Assembly (NCBI GenBank): GCA_030374735.1
Contig: JASCIV010000286.1
Coordinates: 1 to 26,227, forward strand
DNA: 26,227 bases
Direction: 5' to 3'
Source: Gracilaria caudata
Lineage: Eukaryota > Rhodophyta > Florideophyceae > Gracilariales > Gracilariaceae
In this document: positions 18,964 to 26,227 of the stretch, one piece after another
Position numbering within the stretch: position 1 is the stretch's first letter
How the letters are laid out: each line of letters opens with the position of its first letter
Translations under genes and position numbers: made by a program
The notes under the pieces: generated by a model
The model's database searches: none
Seen by the model: the letters and a program-made list of their open reading frames with translations, nothing else
What the model was told of the DNA's origin: nothing

Positions 18964-19976
18964 ATGCCACGCAGATCCGAGGCACGCGGGACATCACCAC
19001 TTCTTTGGTACCATGCTCTGGTTGCAGGCTTCACTATGGTAAGAAAACCGGCGAGCTTCACTCGTAAATGAAATCTTCCACTGACTCAAGATTAAGTTTG
19101 CTGGTCTCACGCTAATCAGCGTGAGTATTACTCTGAAAGTCGTGGATCCACTACACAATCTCAAACTCTCGTTTACTCCAAGTATGTTGTTTTGTCTTAT
19201 TTATGTATCCCCTCTTGTTGTTTCCGAAATGCTAACTTTGTTCCGAACGTGAAGATTCTTCCTTTAACGAGTACTTTTCCATCGCCTACATGGGGATCTT
19301 CTCTGGCGTTGTTCTAGTTTTCATTTCTGTCGTTGGCGTATGTGCGGTTCGAGTATATCATTCCAGAACTCTAATTCTATTTGGATACACTTTGCTATGT
19401 ATTGCAACCATAGTAAGCCTCGTGTTCCTCGCAGTTGTGTGGTTGAATCTGGCCAAAGGAAATATAACGCAGTTTGGTCTGGAAGATCGCCTTCATAAGG
19501 CTTGGCAAAACACAGTGATATTGGACAAGGAGAGCGCTTGTGAAATTCAAAATGACTTTCAGTGTTTGGGTTTCCGAGACGGTGACTGTACAGTTTGTTC
19601 GAACTCCACGTCCACAGGAGACGCATGCGAAACAAACCCTCGGGACTGCCCCGTATGTGAAATGATTTCTAGGGAGAAGAACGTCACAGAGGGATGCTTT
19701 GACGCGATCGTTGATAAGCTCAAGAGCGTACACAGGCCAGCGGGTATAAGTTGCGCAACTATCGCAGTAGTGTTAGTCGTTGATATGTTGTTTGTTTATG
19801 CGTTGTAAGTTGCGTGATTTCTTCTAGGGGCAACAACAATGTTGAGATTCGGCCAGTGTTGTCCATATATACGGATGCCCCGCGAAAGGCAGGTACTACG
19901 GAGTCATTTGAAAGTCCCCCAACACTTTGGTATTTTTAGACAACGCGCACAGTATGAACATAGCAATCAAACGTGA
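18964..19976 (+). CDS. tetraspanin-family protein, four exons
   Basis: Four-span membrane organiser of the plasma membrane or endosomes. My gene model has exons 18964-19038, 19091-19181, 19255-19804 and 19940-19976. The introns are 52, 73 and 135 nt, with GTAAGA, GTATGT and GTAAGT donors, and the frames join exactly to give 250 residues. Four hydrophobic spans are near residues 14-40, 65-87, 93-118 and 218-239. The large extracellular loop (about 119-217) has eight Cys (151, 159, 167, 170, 180, 187, 190, 203) and glycosylation sites at N126, N172 and N198. The tetraspanin CCG motif appears as QCLGF (158-162), with Leu for the second Cys. Without the last splice the frame ends at TAA 19806-19808, which lies inside the GTAAGT donor. 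Exons 1-2 are less certain than exon 3. It converges with the SNARE gene 44 bp on. Confidence 0.72.
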
Positions 19977-20020
19977 GCGGAACTAGTGTGAGTGCGAGTT
20001 TATAAGAGGCTTCACGCGTT

Positions 20021-20800
20021 TCAGAGTTTAAATTTGCGCTTCAGCTTGGCGTTGTTGAATCTCAGCTTCCCGGTAATCTTTGGCGCGTCTATCGAGTCGA
20101 CTATCTCAGCCTGTTTGTCAAGCTCTGAGTTGATACCAAGCGCTAGGTTCTGCAGCTCGGTCAGTTGATATGCAGTTTGATCCAGGCACTCATCCTGCTT
20201 TCGAAGAATTTGCTTCACGTCATCATCGAACTCTGAATAATCATCTTCTAAAACCTCAACAATTCGCTTCTCGTTGCGGTTTTCCTTACTCGCACTACCA
20301 GGGATTAACTCTTCCCTGCGTCGTGCAAGCCATGACGAACGAGACCCGTTTTCATATTCGTCCGATTTTGATCGTGTGTCCTTTGAATACTCCTTCGTAG
20401 ACAGGAGGGTAGACTCCACGTGCTTTTGACGTCTCTTCCTCCGTGTGAGGGGCTTCTCGACAAGTGCGCGGAGAGGATTTCGAGTTAGTTGGTGCACAGT
20501 ATTTCCGGCCTTGTCGACAGTGCCTTCAACTGTTGCCAAATCTTCTGCAATACCTTCTAGCTGTCTCGTCTGTGCCGATAGCGAAGAGGCAGTTGCCTCT
20601 GCCACTTCATGAGATTGGACGGCCGTGTTCAGGATGGTTTTTGTATCCTGCAGTCCTTCCCGTGCTTCATGTAACAGCAGTGCCTTTGCCGCGCTTTTTG
20701 GATGGGTCGAAGGCGAGGCAGAAGTGTCGATGTCTTGAGCAGGTTGATCATCTTCCAGGATTTCAACCTGTCCAACATATTGAGACCGGAACATGGGCAT
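20021..20800 (-). CDS. SNAP-25/SNAP-29-type Qb+Qc SNARE
   Basis: A membrane-fusion SNARE carrying two SNARE helices in one polypeptide. The first ATG in frame is at 20800 (259 residues); the frame runs further upstream but starts with GTG. The Qb helix spans about residues 42-105, with the zero-layer Gln at Q77 (SAQTRQLEGI). The Qc helix spans about 183-240, with the zero-layer Gln at Q230 (NSELDKQAEI). Both align by eye with SNAP-25 heptads. The linker (about 106-180) is very basic (RRKRRQKH) and has no Cys cluster; the only Cys is C205. It is therefore unlikely to be palmitoylated like neuronal SNAP-25 and resembles SNAP-29 or plant SNAP33. There is no C-terminal membrane span. The partner syntaxin and VAMP are not in this window. 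Confidence 0.82.
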   Translation of the reverse strand: MPMFRSQYVGQVEILEDDQPAQDIDTSASPSTHPKSAAKALLLHEAREGLQDTKTILNTAVQSHEVAEATASSLSAQTRQLEGIAEDLATVEGTVDKAGNTVHQLTRNPLRALVEKPLTRRKRRQKHVESTLLSTKEYSKDTRSKSDEYENGSRSSWLARRREELIPGSASKENRNEKRIVEVLEDDYSEFDDDVKQILRKQDECLDQTAYQLTELQNLALGINSELDKQAEIVDSIDAPKITGKLRFNNAKLKRKFKL

Positions 20801-21036
20801 GATGAGTCTCCACGAAAGCTGCAGTGCGTGATGATGGATGCTTCTCGAAAGTAGAGAAGTGCAAAACACACATGGCAGAAGCGGCGAGTGCGAGAGGGGG
20901 CATCTCTTAAGTAACACGAGGAGACACAGAGGGAAGTTATGGCGATGTCATCGGTGGATGCCCTTGAGAGGTGCAAGAAGTACCGACAGGCGACGTGCAC
21001 AAGGGTGCACGCAGGGACGCCCAGCAATGCAGCCGC

Positions 21037-21663
21037 TTAACGAAATGGCACAACGTGCAGCCCTTGATTTACGCCACATGGGAAGAAAAACACATCAGCA
21101 ATGGAAATTCCGAAGTCGCTTTCGTACACCGTGAAAAGCGGGCCTCCGTCGCGAGGACGAACCACCGCCACATGACCGCTGTGCAGGGCCCACACCACGT
21201 TCCTGCGCTTCATCGATGCCTCACTGGCATATACGTCAGACCCGTGCTGACAATATCCTAGATTGAACGGCATGCTTTCGCTTGTCGCGGGATACTCTTT
21301 AGCGTGGAACAGCATTCCAAGTGTGTTAAGTGCGGCATTGTGGAACAGATGTCCGTGAAACAAGTCAAACCTCGATAGTCTTGCATCACTCACATATGCT
21401 ATGTATCTGAACAAACTCTTGAGAAACGCTTCCACACCTCTGTTTCTCACGAAATATGCGCCTTGACTTTCCGAAGGAAACAACTGACATGCGCCTACGC
21501 GATGTACACTGTGCCGCTTAGATTCTAGCAAGTAATGCTGCCAAGCTTGCCCCTCGTTTAAGCTATCTAATACCCTGTTGAGCAACTGCACAACCTCAAG
21601 TGGAATGCGAGGTGCGGGTGCAACGTCGACCACCACTATGTCAATCGCCCGTCTCATGCGCAT
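21037..21663 (-). CDS. unrecognised ORF in frame just downstream of the DUF3119 stop
   Basis: A 208-residue frame from an ATG at 21663 (a second ATG is at 21657). No family recognised. The peptide has an ordinary globular composition with aromatic and hydrophobic segments (FLKSLFRYIAYV, LFHGHLFHNAALNTLGMLF, FGISIADVFFFP), no signal peptide and no clear membrane span. It lies in the same frame as the upstream DUF3119 gene: only the TGA at 21697-21699 and 11 sense codons separate that gene's last codon from this ATG. It may be an independent gene with a very short spacer, a C-terminal domain reached by readthrough or splicing, or a 3' UTR frame that is open by chance. Its length without stops argues somewhat against chance. 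Confidence 0.45.
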   Translation of the reverse strand: MRMRRAIDIVVVDVAPAPRIPLEVVQLLNRVLDSLNEGQAWQHYLLESKRHSVHRVGACQLFPSESQGAYFVRNRGVEAFLKSLFRYIAYVSDARLSRFDLFHGHLFHNAALNTLGMLFHAKEYPATSESMPFNLGYCQHGSDVYASEASMKRRNVVWALHSGHVAVVRPRDGGPLFTVYESDFGISIADVFFFPCGVNQGLHVVPFR

Positions 21664-21696
21664 CAAATATATCCACCAGCCGAGCACGCCCTCGAT

Positions 21697-22344
21697 TCAA
21701 TCGTACTGCGTCTTATCAAGATGCGGAGTGCGCTTTCTCAGCTCACTCAGCAATACATCGCCCTTGCAGAGAACAGGGAAAAAATGAATGCTTCCTCGTC
21801 CATTGTAGCTCTCATCCTCCTTGAAGTACGCCAGTATAGGAGCGCGCTTCCACCAAAGCTCCCAATTCGTTATCAGTTCATATTGCCATCCCCTGATTAT
21901 CTTAAGTCCTTCTCCAGTTTTGCGCGCAACGCTGAGACGAGTCGGTCCGAACACGAACCGAACTCGAAAAGTCTGTACGGAAAGCAGAAGCCCAAGTAAC
22001 AGTATCGGAAATCCTGCTACAAGCCATCCATCGCCAAGATAGACACACAACCCGCCAGAAAACATGAAGGCCCCAGCGAGGTTGAATGTGGCTGGCACTA
22101 CAACAGAGCCAGTCGATGGGTCTAGTGCTTCCGTTTCAAGAATGAGCGTTGTTTCCGTTAGCTCTGCGGTGTCTTCGGAAGCGGATGGAGGTTCAGCCGG
22201 TGCGCTGGCAACAATTTTGGCTCGTTGTTGAACAAACAATTTCACCGGTTTGAATTGCTTCGTTCTCCGCAAGAGCACATTCCGAGAGAAAGATCTCTGT
22301 CCAGATAACGGAATCGGGGAAACAAATGCCGCGAGCTTCGTCAT
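21697..22344 (-). CDS. DUF3119-family plastid membrane protein
   Basis: DUF3119 is a small-protein family of cyanobacteria and photosynthetic eukaryotes with no assigned reaction. The first ATG in frame is at 22344 (215 residues); the frame extends upstream only from TTG. The N-terminus MTKLAAFVSP, followed by a basic Ser/Arg-rich stretch to about residue 45, matches red-lineage plastid transit peptides with an early Phe (inferred targeting). A hydrophobic hairpin spans about 88-124 (AGAFMFSGGL, then GFPILLLGLLLSVQT). The soluble end carries the family signature: a WQYELITNWELWW segment, YFKEDESY and SIHFFPVL (185-192), ending near RKRTPH. It is probably embedded in an envelope or thylakoid membrane. 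An 11-bp-arm hairpin lies in the 5' leader. Confidence 0.87.
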   Translation of the reverse strand: MTKLAAFVSPIPLSGQRSFSRNVLLRRTKQFKPVKLFVQQRAKIVASAPAEPPSASEDTAELTETTLILETEALDPSTGSVVVPATFNLAGAFMFSGGLCVYLGDGWLVAGFPILLLGLLLSVQTFRVRFVFGPTRLSVARKTGEGLKIIRGWQYELITNWELWWKRAPILAYFKEDESYNGRGSIHFFPVLCKGDVLLSELRKRTPHLDKTQYD

Positions 22345-22417
22345 GGCTCCTACTTCAAGTCCAACTCTGGTAAACGGACTACAAGCAAGCGCATGAAGAG
22401 ACCGGACACGAGCTCGT

Positions 22418-22440
22418 TGCAGGCTGCACTGCAGCCTGCA
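22418..22440. repeat. hairpin, 11-bp perfect arms, upstream of the DUF3119 gene
   Basis: TGCAGGCTGCA and TGCAGCCTGCA flank a single C. It lies 74-96 bp upstream of the DUF3119 ATG, so it would fall in the promoter or the 5' leader RNA, where a stable GC-rich stem could affect initiation. Confidence 0.65.
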
Positions 22441-22549
22441 GCCGCTGCAATACGAAGCTCGTGAGCGAATAAACGGCAAGAAAAATACGGAAAGTTAAGA
22501 TAAGATTATTGAACCAAATATACCAACTGTTCAAATTCTACCTTCATAA

Positions 22550-24337
22550 CTACAAGTAAATCTTGAGTGACTTGACTCCTCGCTTTTTCCGCATGATCGC
22601 CTTCACTTCAGACGCCACTTCACCAAGAAGCCCAGTCTTCAAACGTGATTCTATAGGTGTACCACGACTTAGATTGACTAGTCTCAGTCGCTCGCAGTAG
22701 ACGGGAATCGCTCTGAGCACAAATATGGCATCATCATCAGAATACTTCAGTTCAACCTGGTCTACCTCGTCCGACGATGTCGCAGTTGATGATGTAAGAG
22801 GCAATTGCAAGTAAGTCAGAGAACCTCCAAATCTCTTAAGCACTTCCACGTAAACATCTGCCGTAACATATATTCTGGTGAAAGACAGCCGAGATAGCAG
22901 TGCTTCTGACTTCAGCAAGTCTGTCATAATCATCTTGGAGACCATAACCTCTGATTTTGTGAAAGATGGTAAAAAAGCGCAGTGATCTGGCACAAGTTCC
23001 CAAACATCGAAATCTTTGAGGCGCTTTAGGCCACTTACAAGCGATCCCAGCATTGGGACATTGGCCAGTTCGTACCTTGCCTCAAACACATGAATATTGA
23101 TACAATTCCGTATAATATACGAAATGTCACTGTCCTTCAATGAATAAACTCCATCATCGTTAACTGGTGGAAACACGTTCTCACTAATTTGGAGAATGGT
23201 GATCTTATTTAGCACGTTTGACCTTCTAGAACGCCCTTGCTCTCCCGGGACAGTAAGCATATTGCATGTTACGCAGACTGTTTCAAGATCCGGGAAGAGA
23301 GCGGTTTCTTCTAATGCCTCCATAGCTAAAAAAGACATTTGATGTATTCGGAGCTCAATGTGACTTATTCCTCTTGCTTCGACATAATGAAGAGGTGTGA
23401 AAGACATGCCAGCAAACTGAACTACACTGCCCGAACTGCCGATGTGCTCAACTTGTCCAAATCGTAAATGCTGTCTATCGCCCGCAATCAACGTTTTCAG
23501 TGATGTCCTCTTCCCCTGATGTCCAGAAAGTAAACGTAATAGAAACATGTTTGGGTCACCACTGGCTGCTGAGGTGTCCTTGTTGGTGGCTACTCGCATA
23601 TGTTTGAGGTTCTTCAGTGAATCAAGTGAATCTAGAATGGCACTGTGTGCAGCATCTTCCGAACTAAACAGCCATATTTCAGTGAGCGTGTCTCCAAAGC
23701 TCTGTAACAACTTTTTCAAAACGATGTACACCTGCTCCTTCGGAAAACGACGAAAAGATCCGAGTGCTAACCATTTCAGGGGTACTTTGGTGAGTATTCT
23801 TGCTTCGGCAACTGTCAGACACGTGGTGGTGGTTCGATTCTGACCGACAATTTCGCCTAGTTGCAGATCTGGGCTGTTTCCAACTCCGAGTAAATGCCAT
23901 GATGTGTAACGACAACATTGGATGCTGTGGCATTTCTTCATCAAATTTGGACGAAGAAGATGTAAGTGAATAGGATTGGTTCTCTTGATGACGTCCAATG
24001 CCGCCGCTGTGGCCGAAAAAAGGGCTTCATCTGATGGATGAGCAGTATTTCTCGTTTGAAAGAACTCAATGTCTAGCCTGTCTAGCCTGGCTTCTCTGAG
24101 AGTCGTGAGCACTGCCATGCACGCTGAAGGAGACACGCATGAGAATGCAAGAACATTCTTCGCGAGGAGGAAAGTCCAATCATATGAAAGGGAGCCTCCT
24201 TCTTCATAGGATGGCATTAGAAACGAAACAATTCGCAAAAGTATATCGAACGGTATGGTATCCAGTGAAACGCGTACTTTTTCATGCTTGTGAGTGTTAG
24301 ACTGCTCATCGGTTTCCATGATATCTGTTTGCCTCAT
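22550..24337 (-). CDS. F-box-type protein with LRR-like C-terminal region
   Basis: Probably the substrate-binding subunit of an SCF (Skp1-Cullin-F-box) ubiquitin ligase. The first ATG in frame is at 24337 (595 residues); ATG 24319 is an alternative, and the frame runs upstream only from TTG. The F-box-like segment lies at about 24-80: SLDTIPFDILLRIVSFL is a typical first helix, and an insert precedes the VLAFSCVSPSACMAVL helix (normally about 10-15 residues closer). The rest is a series of Leu-rich segments with LRR-like spacing (for example LKWLALGSF, LTEIWLFSS, LKNLKHMRV and LSFTRIYV), consistent with a degenerate LRR solenoid. No membrane span. The target is unknown. No intron is needed. 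The F-box call is by eye; an unrelated LRR protein is the main alternative. Confidence 0.7.
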   Translation of the reverse strand: MRQTDIMETDEQSNTHKHEKVRVSLDTIPFDILLRIVSFLMPSYEEGGSLSYDWTFLLAKNVLAFSCVSPSACMAVLTTLREARLDRLDIEFFQTRNTAHPSDEALFSATAAALDVIKRTNPIHLHLLRPNLMKKCHSIQCCRYTSWHLLGVGNSPDLQLGEIVGQNRTTTTCLTVAEARILTKVPLKWLALGSFRRFPKEQVYIVLKKLLQSFGDTLTEIWLFSSEDAAHSAILDSLDSLKNLKHMRVATNKDTSAASGDPNMFLLRLLSGHQGKRTSLKTLIAGDRQHLRFGQVEHIGSSGSVVQFAGMSFTPLHYVEARGISHIELRIHQMSFLAMEALEETALFPDLETVCVTCNMLTVPGEQGRSRRSNVLNKITILQISENVFPPVNDDGVYSLKDSDISYIIRNCINIHVFEARYELANVPMLGSLVSGLKRLKDFDVWELVPDHCAFLPSFTKSEVMVSKMIMTDLLKSEALLSRLSFTRIYVTADVYVEVLKRFGGSLTYLQLPLTSSTATSSDEVDQVELKYSDDDAIFVLRAIPVYCERLRLVNLSRGTPIESRLKTGLLGEVASEVKAIMRKKRGVKSLKIYL

Positions 24338-26227
24338 CGAAGCCAATGTTTGAACAGATAAAAGCGATAAAATCTGAAGCGCGTATGCGATCAAGTGTCA
24401 GACAAGCATTGTGAAGAGAAGAAAGGTAAAGCGTGCTGGCTTCACTTCGCATGATAGAGAGGGTGTTGGGAATTGGCGTCACGCAGCCTCCACAGACATG
24501 CTCCGGCGCAGAAAAGAGAGAGTGAAAACGCGATTGGTCCCCAAGATGTGTCGGTGGACGCCCTCGACACACGCCCGTACGATTGCTGAAGCGACTGCCC
24601 TCTGCCGTGCCCCGCTTCAAGACCACGGTCGGATAAGGTCAGCCACCGTGGCTGAGGCAGATCAAACCGTCTTCGTTGCTGCTCTGTGCTGGTTGGTGCC
24701 ATTCTGTCACACCACAGACAACCTGTGACTCTCTCAACACAAGCCTTTTCAAAAAGCCGAAAACAAGAAAAAGAATTTCCCTTTTAAAAATCAACGTTCG
24801 ATTTTTTAAAATATACAGCCATTATTCTGGTACCGAAGGTACGAAGGCTTCAATTGCGACTCAAAAACGAGCTGCGTGATAAAACCTGTTAAGCTTCCAA
24901 ACGAATGCCTCTTGTAATTGAGACTCGGTGGATACTCTCGGTGTTTTCTGAAGAAGAACCGAATCCAGTTCTTGAGTGATCGGGGCACACCGCCTAGGCA
25001 GAATTTTCAATACCACAAGAGTGCTATAGAGTGCCCAGTACTTAAAAAATTTTGAGAAAAGAGAGAATCGCAGTAATTATCCCCTTTCCAAATCTGACCG
25101 AGAATAACAAATGCGAAAGTATCTCCTACAATCCACATACCTATCTAAATCTCTCGCTATTTTGTGGATTCAAAAACTGAGGTGGAACAAGGGATGAAGT
25201 AGTCAACAATTCAATAGCTTTACAGATGATCCATTTACCCGCTGTCTTAAGACCACGATTTGTATAAGACGAAGTCTTAGTGAACTTTCCTTAACTACTG
25301 AGCAGGAAATATAATACTAAAACTACGAAGGTATTATACAACTTGCTGCAACACGTTCCATGGTATTTACAAATTATGCCCTCCTCGACTTCGTATGTTC
25401 AAAACTCTACTTTCGTCCCGCAATTTTTATAAAGATAGGACTCCAAGAGCATAGTATATATTCAGTAAGAGTTGCAACGCATAACAAGATATCATTTTAA
25501 ACTGGAATCAGATTCAAAAAAGTGGGGTTAGCAAACTATTCATCCTGAACTGCTGTTCCAGATACGTAAAAGTATCATCGAAAGATAAAATTTTCAAACC
25601 CATCTGTAAGATACAACAACATCTGGCACACATGTGAGCAGAATATGAACAAAGTTACATCATTGGCTGGGTTTTTGAAGGAGGAAGTACTACTGAGCAA
25701 ATGAAGCAAAAACTTTGGCGGAGGAAACCGAAGCCAAAGGAGTTTGAAACCATAGAAAGGACAAGAATGACAGAAAAGAACACGGGAAAGAAGAAACAAG
25801 CAACGGCTGTGATACGTACTGAAGCATATAAATTCGTATTCCTCAGCGTTTGACCAGAAAACCATATAATACAAATATACTCCTTAGTCGCGGAATTGTA
25901 GCAAAAGTTTTTGCATAGACTCGTGCAACGTACCAGCTTTAACTCCACGAGCCTACTTTACTTTTGTATCCACTCAAAGCAGTTAAACCAGGAACATCTA
26001 CAAATTTCACTTTGCATCTCCATGGAAATGCAAAAATGTTGAGAGAGTCTTCTCTCTCTCTCTCATTTACGAAACGCACACGCCAATTCCGCGTTGCGCG
26101 TGGGTTGCTAACGACCCAACACCTATAACACTCCTCTACGGCAGCCACGAACTACCAAATGGTAGCTATGCTACACGCACTGGGCTACGAATAGAAAGTA
26201 TTAGACCTCTTAGGTGTTTTCAAACGC
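24338..26227. other. gene-free right end, AT-rich
   Basis: Starts with the upstream region of the F-box gene (a GC-richer patch at about 24440-24700 with a motif-free 86-codon ATG frame on the minus strand). It then becomes AT-rich and carries no recognisable gene. Short frames at 25575-25948 and 25939-26148 (minus) look like chance. A short CT microsatellite with an adjacent GA run lies near 26040-26064. Confidence 0.45.
26040..26064. repeat. CT microsatellite with inverted GA run
   Basis: TGAGAGAG is followed by TCT and then a CT-repeat tract, so the GA run can pair with the CT run as a small hairpin. A simple repeat likely to vary in length between strains. Confidence 0.6.

Noticed and set aside
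20629..21027. 132-codon minus-strand open frame overlapping the SNARE gene
   Set aside because: It shares the strand but uses another frame than the SNARE helices; Cys- and Arg-rich chance composition.
23831..23845. GGTTCGATTC resembling a tRNA T-arm
   Set aside because: It lies inside the F-box coding frame and no acceptor or anticodon arm can be formed around it.
24442..24702. 86-codon minus-strand ATG frame upstream of the F-box gene
   Set aside because: GC-rich chance-like sequence, Arg/Ser/Gln-rich, with no motif. It may be part of the F-box gene's leader.

Overview
This window reads as nuclear DNA of a photosynthetic eukaryote, most likely a red alga and possibly a florideophyte. Three things point there. 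The genes are compact and mostly single-exon, and the few introns I can place are short (52, 73, 73 and about 135 nt). Two genes encode plastid-type families shared with cyanobacteria (DUF3119 and DUF760), and the DUF3119 protein starts with the Phe-containing transit-peptide style of red-lineage plastids. One gene encodes an ArsS-like radical SAM enzyme of arsenosugar synthesis, a hallmark of marine algae. Endomembrane genes (TRAP-alpha, a SNAP-25-type SNARE, a tetraspanin) confirm a eukaryote. The taxonomic call is inference.

Layout, left to right: a possible partial gene at the left edge (minus); a 711-residue orphan nuclear-type protein (minus, 1222-3357); TRAP-alpha/SSR1 in two exons (plus, 4193-5174); a secreted beta-sandwich/Cys-rich protein (minus, 6078-7166); an SRAP/HMCES DNA-protein crosslink factor with a PIP box (minus, 8439-9269); the divergent ArsS-like gene (plus, 9853-11028); a convergent LPCAT/LPEAT-type acyltransferase (minus, 11119-12315); a 3.4-kb gene-poor stretch with two strong inverted repeats; a membrane-anchored Nudix-like protein (plus, 15676-16740); a convergent DUF760 plastid protein (minus, 16875-17897); a doubtful small ORF (plus, 18638-18847); a four-exon tetraspanin (plus, 18964-19976); a convergent Qb+Qc SNARE (minus, 20021-20800); an unrecognised ORF (minus, 21037-21663) lying in frame just behind the stop of the DUF3119 gene (minus, 21697-22344); an F-box-type protein (minus, 22550-24337); then about 1.9 kb without a recognisable gene.

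The genes do not form one pathway. They look like ordinary, tightly packed nuclear genes, with convergent pairs separated by only 44-134 bp. Themes are the secretory/endomembrane system (TRAP-alpha, SNARE, tetraspanin, secreted protein, acyltransferase), plastid function (DUF760, DUF3119, perhaps ArsS), genome protection (SRAP) and ubiquitin-linked regulation (F-box). The points most worth a second look are the ORF in frame behind DUF3119, the ArsS gene and its divergent promoter, the degenerate Nudix box behind a membrane anchor, the Cys-rich insert in the acyltransferase, and the inverted repeats at 13106-13207 and 13500-13545. I see no CRISPR array, no complete mobile element, and no tRNA or rRNA gene.
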